From contig OX485808.1 in NCBI GenBank assembly GCA_950295325.1, forward strand, positions 12,030,501 to 12,094,500: 64,000 nt of DNA, written 5' to 3'. The translations under genes were made by a program, and so were the position numbers. This document shows positions 1 through 11,536 of the stretch, piece after piece. Origin of the DNA: Polytrichum commune. Taxonomy: Eukaryota > Streptophyta > Polytrichopsida > Polytrichales > Polytrichaceae. Numbering within the stretch: position 1 is the stretch's first letter; every line of letters starts with the position of its first letter. A model generated the notes under the pieces. The model was not told where the DNA came from. It searched no databases and saw only the letters and a list, made by a program, of their open reading frames with translations.

Positions 1-3000
1 GTACTAAAGTGGAGGTAATAACTTGACCGCTCCATTGTTGACCTGGAGGTATAACTTACTTTGGTGGAATTCTTTTGTGACTCAATGCACCAATCTATTG
101 AGGGTATATGTTTACACAGAAGTCATCAAGTCATGAAAATCCTTGAATTCTCATTGGTTGAGAATCTCATAGCCCCCACTTTGGGTTTACATGATGCTAG
201 TTTTGGACTACAACCCATAACACTTTTGGTGAATGAAAAGTTGACATGGAATCCCACATTGCAAGTATGGATAATGTTGGCCAAGATTGTAGGGGGACTT
301 TCCAGGATAACCATTAAGGTAGGCCAAGGTGGAATGTGTGGTGGGCCTTGGGGGAGAGCCCATAACAACTTATTGAAATAAATATTCTAATATTATTCAT
401 GTTTGATTCAAAATATGATTGTTAGAGCTATTATAGAAGGTTGCTTTCTATGTAACCGATGTGCAATATACAAAGAATGCTTTTCTAATTCATACCCTAT
501 AAATAGATATTTGAATGCACAAACTTGCTAAATCAACATATACCAATGCATAAACAAAACTACAAACACTTTCTTTCTTCTCTCCTTCGTGTTGCATTCT
601 CATATCTAATTAAAATAATGTGAGGTCTTTTTTATGATTCCATTTGGATTTACACCAAGAGCTTGTGACCTCCAAAAGAATTTGGGTTATAGTCTATGGG
701 CTTCTCTATGCTCTAATTTGAAAAGCAAGACTCTATGGTCATTTAAGAGCCATGGCCTACTACCTTTAGTGTAAAATGCTCTTACATAATCTCCATGTCA
801 AGTTAGGGGACCTAAGGATGTTGTGAGGTGACGGTCGGAGCCTACAATATTTCTCAAATAAAGAGAAAAAAAGGAACTATCACATGAAAGCTTGACATTA
901 GATGCTATATTTATGTATTTTTAGCCTTATGAGATTACCACTTTTGTCATATCCTTGTCATATCCAACATTGTTTAGCTTTGGTTCTTTATTTCATATTG
1001 AAGAAAAATTGGACCTAGTCCTAGTTTTAAAATTACAACATGCTTAAGTTGTGTGGGTGGATTTGCCGATAGAATTGCATATATAAAATATGATTATCAT
1101 AAAATTTAAATTTGGATATTTGTATTAAACATTAGATTCTCATTATCTATTAGTTGATTGCATAGATTTAGCATTTAAAAATATAAAAATGCTCATAAGA
1201 AAATCGGAATCATAGAATCGACACAAACTTAGCCGTAAGTTGACTGAGTGCAACTGGTGTATCTTAAGTTTTATCCCTATAAGCGTTATAATTTCATACA
1301 TGTTAAGAAAATTTTACTCCCCTACAAAAACACAATTGGTAAGACTAGTGAGTGTTATGTGTTAAGTAATATAACATGCTCTACTCCCTTCTTTGTTAAT
1401 TGCACCTCCATAAGTGTTAATTTTGAGACAATCAAGGTAATATTACATGAGAGCATACACTTTAAACATGTGATCACATTTATCCCATATTCTTTGCGAA
1501 CAAGTAAAATATTCTCTCTTATTTAAAGATCCTTCCTCCTTGTGCACTTTCAAGCAATTTGGGAGAGGAGATGGCAGACAGAGAAGGTTTGGAAAGTGGG
1601 GTGCTTGCTGGGTGCTAGTTTGCTAGTTGGGGCTTACAATACTTGATATAGCATCTTTCAGGCGCAGTAATCAAGGTCATGCACAACAATCAGGGTCAGG
1701 CGCAACAATCAAGGTCAACAATCAAGCAGGTGCATGTACAATATGGAGCTTCTTTTTTGTCTTTCTTTTCATTCTTTTGAAAAAATTGCAAGCAAAGTGT
1801 TAGTCAACAAGTTTACAGATCAATCAAGGGTATGGAGATTGAACTTTATTTGATTTTTCCTTTTTTCCCCAAAAATTGCAATTTTTGTAATTGTAAGCAA
1901 ATTTATTTGTTTTTCAACCACGCATCAACAATCAAGCTAAGGTATAGGGTCTGATTATTTATTTGTTTATTTTTAAAGAAAATTGCAATTTTCATGATTG
2001 CAGGCAAGGTATGGAACATGATTTTAAACTTTTTTTCTTTTTTAGGTTAGTTGAGTTGGAAGAATCTTGTCAAGTTACTACTATATAGATTATTTCTTTC
2101 AATTTTTTTAGTTGAATTATGTATTATCATTTGTAATTTCATTTTTTGTTTTTATAAAACTTTATGCTCTTCATTTTTGGAATTTTTAAGTGTTATTTCT
2201 ATAAATGTTATTAATCACCGGTATGAATTCTATAAGTGTTACTTGTTATAATTCCATATATGTTATTTTTTTGCTTCTTCCGACCTGTAACATATATAGA
2301 GTCTTGCTTGTAATCCACCAACTTGTAACTTATAATAAACACCCCCTTGTTTATAGGAAGCCTTGTCAATATCCAGTGAAGAAGTCATCTTTGAGGCCCT
2401 TTTGGCAATACGATTAAGTTACATATTGCCAACAATACCACACCTGCTAAGGGGCTAGGGAATTGTGGAGTCTGCCTAAACTCATCCGTTAGCAAGGCAC
2501 TGAAAAACAACGAGCAGTTTTATAGTATGAAACAAGTAATTTAGATCATTTGACTCCAGAAATGACATTAGAGGCTCAAATTAGTCTAGTGGACTTTAGT
2601 TGGAATGAATTAGCCCTCAACTTTGCAAGGCACTTGTTTTTACTAGAACCCCTTCATCCACAGTGGATTAGTTTACATTGACGCCACAAACTCCAAACCC
2701 TTGTTAAAGTGCAAAGAGTATTGCATACAAACGTACGTACGTCTCGTTCATCCAAAGTACTTTCCTATCATAGAACATAGGTTAGAGGTCACCTTATTAG
2801 TATTGAAGATCCCTAATTAGTATCATAGTGAGCCACCTTGGAATAAATTAACTATAAACTTATTATAAGGGGAAAAATATTAACATGGATACAACTATAA
2901 TTTGTGAATATGTTCAATTTTCTTTCACTTTATTAACGACATCTAGAATTCTTATCTTGTAATGTTGTGCACTTCACCTTGCTATGTACCTTCATAGTGT

Positions 3001-3194
3001 AAGGCAGACAGGCCTAATTCAGTTACTCATCATCACAAACGGACATCTCCACTTTGAGTTGTGTGTGGTTAGGTGTGGATTTAAGAACCGACGCCGAAAA
3101 AGACATGGCGAGCATGTAAAGAGATTTGACAAAATCTTACCCCCAATAAGTTTGTGCCTAATTGATCCCAATTGCATGCCACTACAATGTATAT
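1..3194. other. AT-rich intergenic DNA, no gene seen
   Basis: I see no reading frame with a recognisable protein here; all open frames are under about 110 codons and look random. The stretch is AT-rich with homopolymer runs. Around 1660-1730 a short phrase resembling 'caacaatcaagg' recurs several times, a small degenerate repeat. No RNA gene or complete transposon was recognised. Confidence 0.6.
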
Positions 3195-3399
3195 GGTATT
3201 TAGTGTCACTTACTATTCAAAGTTATGCAATGTATGAATTTTTATTATTGGTATAAGTTTTGACCAAGTAAATCTTGATGCTAATGTCTTTATAATGTAT
3301 AAACAACCAATTTTTACCTTTTTGGTTAAAAAAAATATGATCCATAGGAAATAAGTCATAGTATTGTGTAATTCCAAATAATAAGTGCCACTAAAGACC
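3195..3399. repeat. MITE family A, copy 1 (terminal inverted repeats)
   Basis: The left end reads GGTATTTAGTGTCACTTA and the reverse complement of the right end reads GGTCTTTAGTGGCACTTA; the similarity continues for roughly 40-50 bp on each arm. The element is about 205 bp with no coding capacity, as expected for a non-autonomous DNA transposon. Another copy of the family lies near 42.68-42.88 kb and shares internal sequence (a phrase like 'attggttgttta.acattata'), in opposite orientation. The target-site duplication is not clear. Confidence 0.7.
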
Positions 3400-4024
3400 A
3401 TAATGGTGTAGTTTAACTTTGGATCTCTAATAATAATCAATTCCGTGATCTTAAAAACATTAAAAAAAAACTAACATTTATAAACTGTACATGATTCCCA
3501 ACATTTTCACTATGATTACATGCATGGTCCAAAGCCATAGCAGACTACATGAATGGCTACTCCTAGTGAACTGCATTGATATATGCAAGTAGGTTGCCCA
3601 CGCTAACTTATTGACATTCCACACTATTTACAATATTTGCTACCACAATAACAAAACACAAGACTTAAAATTTATAATTCAATGTTCATACATACATGAA
3701 TATACAAAGTTATAAATTTTTATTGTTTGATTAAACCCCAAGATAAGTTGCATGGGTAAAGAGGCAACCTATTTGCGAAAGCAACCCTAATCGCGGCTCC
3801 TAATTACACATACCCATGTACTTAGGTGTTGCGGAGATTCTCGTATTCCCAATGACATAAACCATGCAAGGACTATAGAGGTCATACCTACATTGACACC
3901 CTAATGAGCCTCCAAAAGCATCGTCATCATAGTACTGATAATGTTGAATTTGTCTTTGAAGAGGGTCGGCCAGGCTCCTTGAGTCAGGCTATAACAGTAT
4001 AATGCATTTCTTTACTCCTAGCCT
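3400..4024. other. Intergenic DNA, no feature recognised
   Basis: AT-rich sequence between two transposon-like elements. No gene, RNA or repeat was recognised. Confidence 0.5.
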
Positions 4025-4395
4025 CTTAAGGAAGCCCGGGGCTAGATCACATCTTCATTCGGCTGGGCCCCACCTCTCTCACGCCTCCTTCACTGCCCGG
4101 TCTTCCTACCTGCACTTGCATGGGAACTTTTGCCTGTTGGGAACCAATGTGACAATATCTGGTCACTTAAGCCATTAAGGTCCTTTGGCATGTGAAGGAA
4201 CTTCATCAATTAACTTGGGGATAATGAAAGTGATGTCAACTTGAATATTTGTAATTTTGACCGGGTATTGTCACATTGGTTCCCAATGAGGAAGAGTTCC
4301 CACGCAGGTGCAGGCAGGAAGACCATGCAGTGAAGGAGGCATGGGAGGGGTGGAGCCCAACCGAATGAAGATGTGATCTAGCCCAGAGCCTTAAG
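4025..4395. repeat. Foldback hairpin element with ~135-bp arms
   Basis: The left arm (about 4025-4163) and right arm (about 4261-4395) are reverse complements over about 135 bp, with an estimated 85-90% identity by eye, around a loop of about 97 bp. Both outer ends begin with CTTAAGG followed by a GGGCTAGATC-type motif. The transcript of either strand would form a long stem. The size and structure fit a MITE or foldback transposon; it could also give rise to small RNAs. Its termini resemble those of the element immediately to the right (family B). Confidence 0.75.
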
Positions 4396-4399
4396 GTAG

Positions 4400-4660
4400 T
4401 TTAGGGCTAGATGCCCACCTATTTTAGCTAGGCCCTTCCGTTGGTACCCAAGGTGAAGACACATGCAATTCTATTATAGCATATATATATTGAAAAAAAT
4501 GATCTCAAACTTAGCATTTGAGGTCCCAAATCAGTCTGGAAGGACCCGCTTAAGATGTATAAACCACAAATCTGTAGAGGTCATGTTTTTGTTGGGGCCC
4601 CTTTACGTGATTAATAGTGGTGGGGACCCTACGCGAAGAGGCGGGCATCTAGCCCTGGCC
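4400..4660. repeat. MITE family B, copy 1, flanked by a 10-bp direct repeat
   Basis: The left terminus TTTAGGGCTAGATGCCCACC is matched by an inverted right terminus containing GGGCTAGATGCCCGCC. The element is flanked by an exact 10-bp direct repeat, CTTAAGGTAG, at 4390-4399 and 4661-4670. A duplication of that length is typical of Mutator-like elements, so a MULE-derived MITE is likely. A second family member lies at 44155-44420. No coding capacity. Confidence 0.65.
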
Positions 4661-4670
4661 CTTAAGGTAG

Positions 4671-5480
4671 ACCTTAGCACTAAGGTAGATGGGTCTTGAA
4701 TGGTTCCTTCCCCTAGGATAAGAACCAGACAATTCGTGGGAGATGGTTAGCACATCTTCCAATGGTCCTTTGTCCCGTGGGCACCGGGCCATTAACACTT
4801 TATTCACGCCGGCCTTGCAAAAAGTCTGGAGTTTTTTATCTATTTGGTTAGCACATCGAACTCAAGGCCGTAGCCACTTCACTTATAATTTTTGAAGCTC
4901 ATATGAATATCTTATTCATCAACAGAGTGAAGAATCTCGTGTTCATTAAATGATCATATAAGTGCCCCTGATTATGTTGACTATTGAGCCTAGAATAGCT
5001 ATTATATTTTAAGCAAAAAGTTTCATCTCTTTTAAACACATGTCTTTTTTAATAACCAAAATTAGGCACGCCAACCTAAGCCTTGCGTATGCTTTTGATA
5101 GCATTGTCATCACCCTTGGGCCATGTTGATCTGCAATGCGAAGCTTTAGCAAAACCTTTCATTGGAGGGCCCCCAACGCCCATCCTTATAGCTTGCTTGA
5201 GTCAAGTATTGGTCCTTGGAGTATCTATCCATACTAGAATTGCCTTGAATGTGGCTTTGGCTCTCGCTCCGTACTTGCATCACATCCAAAATACACATTT
5301 CTGTACTGCTTCAGATGAAATGATATGCAAAAGAAAAGAAAAGAATAATGCCCGTACCATGTACCGGCATGAATGCGAGCCTGTTAACCCGATACTGATC
5401 ATGTTACCCATGATGCAGTATGGGGCGAATTGATAAGCAAACAACAAAGTGCACACAACATGTGTGGATGCTGGAAATCT

Positions 5481-5516
<36 letters not shown>

Positions 5517-6817
5517 TTTGGGGGAGGAGGGGGGGGGGGGTTATAATATGTTTAGACAAGTGTGTATCGCATATTGTAAGGAGTAAAAGTCCACCCAAAT
5601 GAAGTTGTGCACTTACAATATGCGATAGACCAATAACAATTGGGGATTTTTATTGAAAATTTAAAGGCACATGATCGTAATACAAAAATATGGGTTTGTG
5701 ATAGGTATTGGAGTAGAAGTAGAGCTTAACTCCAACTACGGCTAGGTTTGCAGATAGGTAAATAATTTGCAAAAGTCAAGGTTGTAAGGGGGAGGGATGG
5801 GGAAGGTGGAGGTGAAGGTGGCCATAATCACATGGTAATGCAATACAGAGTGCATGGGAGGACTCACATTGAAGGTATAATTATCTTCACCTTATCTCTT
5901 AAACGTTGCCGTGACCAAATTAGGTTGTTGGTAGTTCTTTTAGGGGGTTAAATTCATGAATGGTCAGCCTAGTTGGGGATGGGGCCAACCCTCAACCTGC
6001 CTAAGGTTTCCTTGGGTTTAGGGTAGGCCTTTGGATTTTTTTTTAAAAGACCGAGAGTGTAGGGGGTGGGCAAGGTTGCCTAGTTGGGTGCAACCAAGAA
6101 ACCCCCCAAGCCCAAGATCTAGCAACAGTTGGGCCCAACTGACTCCTAGGAATTAAATAGGGTTTTTCCAATCAGGACCGTTCAATCGTTGCTCTTCGTT
6201 GGTTGAAACTATCTCTTGCAATCCACTCTCAAGGCTAATACATCAAACCCTCTTATTTACAATATCACCTCCACAACTCCAAATCATTTATACATCATTT
6301 CCTACTTGTTCAAAGCAATCCTCTTCAAGCCTACTCTCAAATGTATCAACCTTATTCACATTTACAAAATATGATCCAATAATCATTGAAATATATCTCT
6401 CTCTCTCTCCACGGGTAGATCACTCCATTGTCAAGTTGAACACCATGTGTGACCAAAAAAAATCTTCTTTTGGTAAGTTGCACCACCAAAATGGGTCAAA
6501 ATTTTATCAATTTTTTTTCATGAGTAGATATATACAGTACCTATGACATAGTCAAAAGTGGTAACTAAATTTGATGATTTTTTTTTCTTCATAAAACATA
6601 CCGTTTCTAACTAGAATGACACATAATTGAACTAAAACAATTACTAAAAAAAATAAAGATGACTAAAAATTTCAAAAAAGTATACAAAAGATACTATCAA
6701 TGGTTATGTATATGTAGAAAAAATATCATAAATTTTAAAATTATATATGGCATGTAATATAGGGGTAGCAAACTTTGTCCGCACGTGGTGTCAACTCGAC
6801 AATGAAGTGACCTCCCC

Positions 6818-6820
<3 letters not shown>
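4671..6820. other. Intergenic DNA with a TTG microsatellite and a G tract
   Basis: No gene was recognised. Positions 5481-5514 are a run of about eleven TTG triplets, followed at 5521-5540 by a G-rich tract that includes a run of 12 G. Open frames across this tract translate to poly-Val or poly-Thr and are artefacts. A GT-rich, gene-free stretch continues to the CT microsatellite at 6821. Confidence 0.6.

Positions 6821-6870
<50 letters not shown>
6821..6870. repeat. (TC)25 microsatellite
   Basis: An uninterrupted TC dinucleotide run of about 50 bp. It marks the left edge of the first array of ~1 kb monomers. Similar CT tracts occur at or near several other monomer boundaries (about 7985, 8938, 38152 and 39127), so the tract is probably part of the repeat unit. 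Confidence 0.9.
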
Positions 6871-6873
<3 letters not shown>

Positions 6874-9800
6874 CTTGATCAAGGCTATGATATTAAACAC
6901 TTTGTGATTATAAACTTTCACATTAGTCAACTAAAAATTGTTTTCTTTACAAATAGATTACAATACAAGCAAGAGATCCTACATATACATACATGGAAAA
7001 TGGTCATACTTTCCATACCAGATATGTAACGAGGATGTAGATGAAAGAGGTATAGTAACCATGATTACAACCGTGAATCACGTATGTAACCCATGGTAAA
7101 AAATAGGGTTTGGAAGAATTTACCATAGGTAAGAACTCCAATATAAACCCCTAACCCTAAAAGAAGCCTCCTTTTCTTACCATTCATGCAAGCGCAAGGT
7201 GAGGTGACTTTGTGCATACTCACTAGAATAGTTGATACGTGTGGAAAGTGAGAGGAACAAGGACGAATCACCAAGAGGAGTATTCTACTTGGAATAACCT
7301 AGTCATGGCCAAGGATCATGTTTGAACACCCATATGTCATTTGGCAATGAGTGTTATAATTTGAAATACTGCAATGCATTTGATGTGGTTTATATGTGTG
7401 CGACATGGATAACAATTGGGTCCTACTGTTATTTACCTTGTGTATGTAACTAATCCTCAAATGTTTGTTGGTTGGTTGCATGGGCACATGTGAGGCAGGC
7501 CCTTCACACTCTCAATACGAGGATGTATTGTGATTATGGCATTTTAAGCATTTCTATGGGTTGATGTTTCTAGGGACTTTTCCTTTGTAAGCACTCCATA
7601 CATGGGATGGAGTAGATATATGTACTTTGTAGTGAAGCAAGAAGATAGGTGATTAAACCTCAAAGGTATAGAGCAGTCAAACTTAAACATTTGTTGTTGG
7701 TTACCATGTTATTACGGAAACCCTAAGTAAGGTACATAGTCTTGCAAAGCAAAGTGAGTTATAACACAAAAGGTCCAGGTTATACAACACATAGATGAGC
7801 ATGATTGCAAACAACTACACTATGCAAAATGCTATTGTGTTACCAAGTAGGACGATGCCAAGAGAATAGAAAGAGTCTTGTGGAAATTCCCACCCACCCA
7901 CCCTTGTATTGCAATGAAGAAGTTATTAAAGGATTTGGCCTCTGAAAAGAGGAAGTTCAAACTTTGTAAAAGTTTTGAAAAGTCAGCTCTCTATACTTTG
8001 TTCATACTGTGCCGTACATGAACATATTTGGTAAAAAAAGCATAACCCTAATGAACTTAGTGTTCTAGGGCTAAGTAAGTTTTACCTAACTGTTTTCAAC
8101 CATAGATCTTACACTAAGGATCTACGGATGAGAGCATTTACCTAATCATATATGAAGGGTGAGGAAGCATTGAGGCCTCCTTTCAAAGGTTAAAACCGCT
8201 TATGCAGTTTTACCCTAAGTAACTTCTCGGATAAGTGTAAGTTAGTGAGGACTTGTGGAAGGTGTACACTACCGGCCTCAGTGTTGTTACACACTAAGCT
8301 CAAATGGCCAAAAAACAGGTAGAGTACTTAATATGTTTAAGTATTCTTAGATACAAACCATATGGTTTTACCGTATTAATTTGTGTGACATAGATAACAA
8401 TTGGGTTCTACTGTTATCCAACTCGTGTACGTTACTAACCCTCTCTTTGGATTTGGTTGGTGGCCTGGGCACAGGTGAGGCAGACCCTTCACATTTTGGA
8501 CGGCCATCTTAGGTTTTGTATTCCATCTTCATGCAAAAATATTGTGTGTGCAAGGCTTATTACAAAGCCTCTTTTACTTGTGAATGAAACTTGAAGTATT
8601 TTTTGAATAAGAGGCACTTACTCGTTTGATAGTGACTTGATATGTATCGGATATGTTATGCATTATTTCACTTAAGGGTAGAAAAGCTTACAACCTTAGT
8701 GATGTGAATACTCAAAGGTTTTAGTAATGCTTTAGACACATACCAAGTAGAGACATTTTGAAAATACTTAGAAGTAATCTTGCAATGTTGTGATCAAGAG
8801 GGATGGTCCCACCCACCCTCCCGGGTTTTGGAAGGTTTATAGATATGTAATAGAATGATATGGCCTCTAAACAAGAGGATGTACTAAGAAGGAACTATGC
8901 TGGAAAGTAAGCATAGAATCTGTTCAAGCAATGCCCAACTCTCTCTCCCTTTCTAGTTCTGGTTCTTGACTAATGCCATGTTACATAAAAATTCAAGTTT
9001 AAACTTTTACATTAATAGACCTAGCAAAGGTCTCTTATGTAAAACAAATGATATAAACTCTGATAATACTATATCTACACACATGGAAAGAAGTCATACT
9101 TACCATGGAATGGATGTAATAGAGATATAGATGAATGAAGTAAAAATAGGGTTATGAGAACTTACCATACATAAATACTACAATATAAGCCCTTAACCCT
9201 AAAAAAGACCTTTTTTTACCATTCACGCAAGTGAGAGGTGCGGCGAGCTCTGGGTATACACATTAGGGTAATAGATACGTGCTTGAAGTAAGAGTAACTA
9301 GGGTTCATCACCAAGAGGAGTTTTCTACTTGGAGTAACCCAATCATGGCAAAAGAACAGGTTTGAACACCCATATGTTGTTTTACAATGAGTGTTGGAGG
9401 TTGAAAAATTTTGGTGCATTTGAAATGAACTAAGTGTGTGTGACATGGATAACAACTGGGTCTTGCTTTTATTTACCTTGTGTACGTAACTAATCCTCAA
9501 TTGTTTGTTGGTTGGTTCCATGGGCACATGTGAGGCAGGCCCTTCACACAGTCAATGCAGTGATGTATTGTGATTATGACATTTTATGCACAGATATTGG
9601 TTGAGGTTACTAGGTACTTCTCCTTAGTAAGTACAACATACATGTGGTGTTATAGGTAGATGTACTTGATAAGGAGGCAAGAAGGTTGGCAATTAGCTTC
9701 CAAAGCATGGGATAGTTAAAATCATACATGGGGAGATGAATACCATATGATAGCAAAAAATCCAAATAAGGTATGTATTCTTGCAAGGCAAACTAGGTAT

Positions 9801-10060
9801 GCAAAGTGTATATGTGTAGTACAACACATACTATGAGACATTAGGCAAATGACTCTATTATGCAATGTGGTACTATACCATCAAATAGGAAAAGGCATGA
9901 AACATGTATAGAGAGAGTCTTGAGGATGTTCCCACCCACCCACCCTTGTATTGCAAAGAGGAAGAAATCGAAGGATTTGGCCTCTGAAAAGAGGAAGTTC
10001 AAACTTTGTACAAGTTTTGAAAAGTCAGCTATGTATATATCAAACAAGGTTTGGGTGGAA
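6821..10060. repeat. Tandem array of three ~1 kb monomers (array 1)
   Basis: Three units run about 6821-7990, 7990-8940 and 8940-10060. Each has recurring blocks in the same order. The first is a CT-rich start. Next comes a block rich in 'accctaa' (7140-7190, 9180-9220; absent or diverged in the short middle unit). Then there is a block with 'gacatggataacaa' leading to 'gggcacatgtgaggcag.ccttcaca' (about 7395-7510, 8390-8500, 9440-9550). The last is a block starting CCCACCCACCC and containing GGCCTCTGAAAAGAGGAAG (about 7890-7985, 8805-8890, 9930-10030). Short open frames in units 1 and 3 are homologous only because the DNA is. No protein is evident. A second array lies at 36926-39140. Confidence 0.8.
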
Positions 10061-11049
10061 GCATGGTAGAGTGGACCAAAATTGTGCTTTGGTATACTAA
10101 AACCATAATCGTTTTGGTTAAATGCCTAAAAGTAGTAGCAAAATGTTGTTTACATTGGATTTTTTCCATGACAATAAAAACAAATCCAAGAAAAGTCTAC
10201 ATATTTTAGAAGATGGTGCAAGTGGTGTGCAAGTAAGTGATATTAAACAAGTAATTTATTAAATTTTATTTAAAATAAGAAAAAGTTACATTAAATTTAT
10301 GGTTTCTACAAAGATTTGTGATGATGACCTCAAGTATATAATGAATCCAAGGAAGATGGAAAAAAAATCCAACTTCGAAATATTGAAGGTCATGAAATTT
10401 ATGTTCAAAGCCAAATTCAACCATGTGCTTTTGAGCATCACTTTTTAATGTTATTTTTTGAAGATCTCGACTTGATATTCCACATGCATCCCGATCAGAC
10501 AGAGATCATCATCACAATGTCAATTTCACCAAAAAGACTGAAAGAATTCCACATGCATCCCGATCAGACAGACTGGGAAACACTAAGTTAGATTATTGAC
10601 TGATTATGCCCAAAAATCTCCCCAGGCAGTACTGCTGAGATTGTTATGCATGCATGGACATGCATGATGGGTGCCAAGTTCTTCCCTCGCATATCTGGGT
10701 AAAGGATAAGGTCGGTCCTGGCACTGTTGATGAGGACAGACTCAGCTACTACTATAGCTGCGGACCCCAGCTTCTGAAAATTGTCAGTATAATAAGCTCT
10801 CAGTCTGTCATGGTGTTCATTCAGAGATAAGTTATTGTATATCTGTACGATATCTGGACTACACTAAACCAGTCCTATTACTGTGGGCCACAGTTCGTTT
10901 GCTGAGCCCACACTCATGTAACATCTACTAGAAAGATCAAAATATCAATATGGCTCCCGTTAATTCTCATTAAGTTGGTTGTTTTTTTTCTCAAAACATT
11001 AATGTGTGTGATCGTTGTAATGTGTGCTACTTCTGTCGTATGAACTAAT
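10061..11049. other. Intergenic DNA with short repeats
   Basis: No gene. A 26-bp sequence containing CCACATGCATCCCGATCAG occurs twice, at about 10477-10502 and 10546-10571. A phrase near 10595-10620 (tgcccaaaaatctcccc) also occurs at the end of family F arms near 42.28 and 45.79 kb. At 10871-10890 there is a solo end of family D (GTCCTATTACTGTGGGCCAC). Confidence 0.5.
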
Positions 11050-11531
11050 GGCCACTTCACACACGAGACTGAGAGCCCGTGACCGGTACACTGCAAGCAC
11101 TCTCATTGGTGGAAAAGGCGGAGCCGGTCCAAGTTCGCTTCACACTATCCTTGAGGGACCGACGGAGTATGTGAATGCAAGATGGGTGTACGTGGCATCA
11201 AATGGATCATATTTCATGGTCACTTGGACTGTTTTCAAAAACCACCTCTTGGAGGTAGGCCTAACACAAAACCGGGAGACCTTGACACTCCGAATGTTCA
11301 CTACCTTTTGGTTTATTCAATTTTATCATGTGTGAGGACCCGCATGAATAGAAATTCACCGAAATAGCATTTGGTTGAGGGCCCGGTCACATACGACTTC
11401 ACACCACACTTGAGGATCCGTGACCACACTACATGGTTTTGGAGGTGGTTTGGGACGGCCTTTGGACACTTTCTTTTGGGCTCTCCCAATTTCATAGTCA
11501 CGGCGGCTCTTGGCTCGTGTGTGAAGTGGCC
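11050..11531. repeat. MITE family C, copy 1, with 5-bp target duplication CTAAT
   Basis: The left end GGCCACTTCACACACGAG is repeated, inverted and nearly exact, at the right end (CTCGTGTGTGAAGTGGCC). The element is about 482 bp and is flanked by CTAAT at 11045-11049 and 11532-11536. Small open frames on both strands inside it have no recognisable homology. A second, more diverged copy lies at 43645-43994. Confidence 0.75.
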
Positions 11532-11536
11532 CTAAT

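Noticed and set aside
5404..5602. Frames encoding poly-Val or poly-Thr
   Set aside because: Produced by the TTG microsatellite and G tract.
6697..6930. Frame with an Arg-Glu repeat
   Set aside because: Produced by the TC microsatellite.
7299..9527. Two homologous small frames (MPMQPTNKHLRIS and MPMEPTNKQLRIS) that look like a conserved protein
   Set aside because: Their similarity comes from the tandem DNA monomers; other units of the arrays do not keep the frame open.
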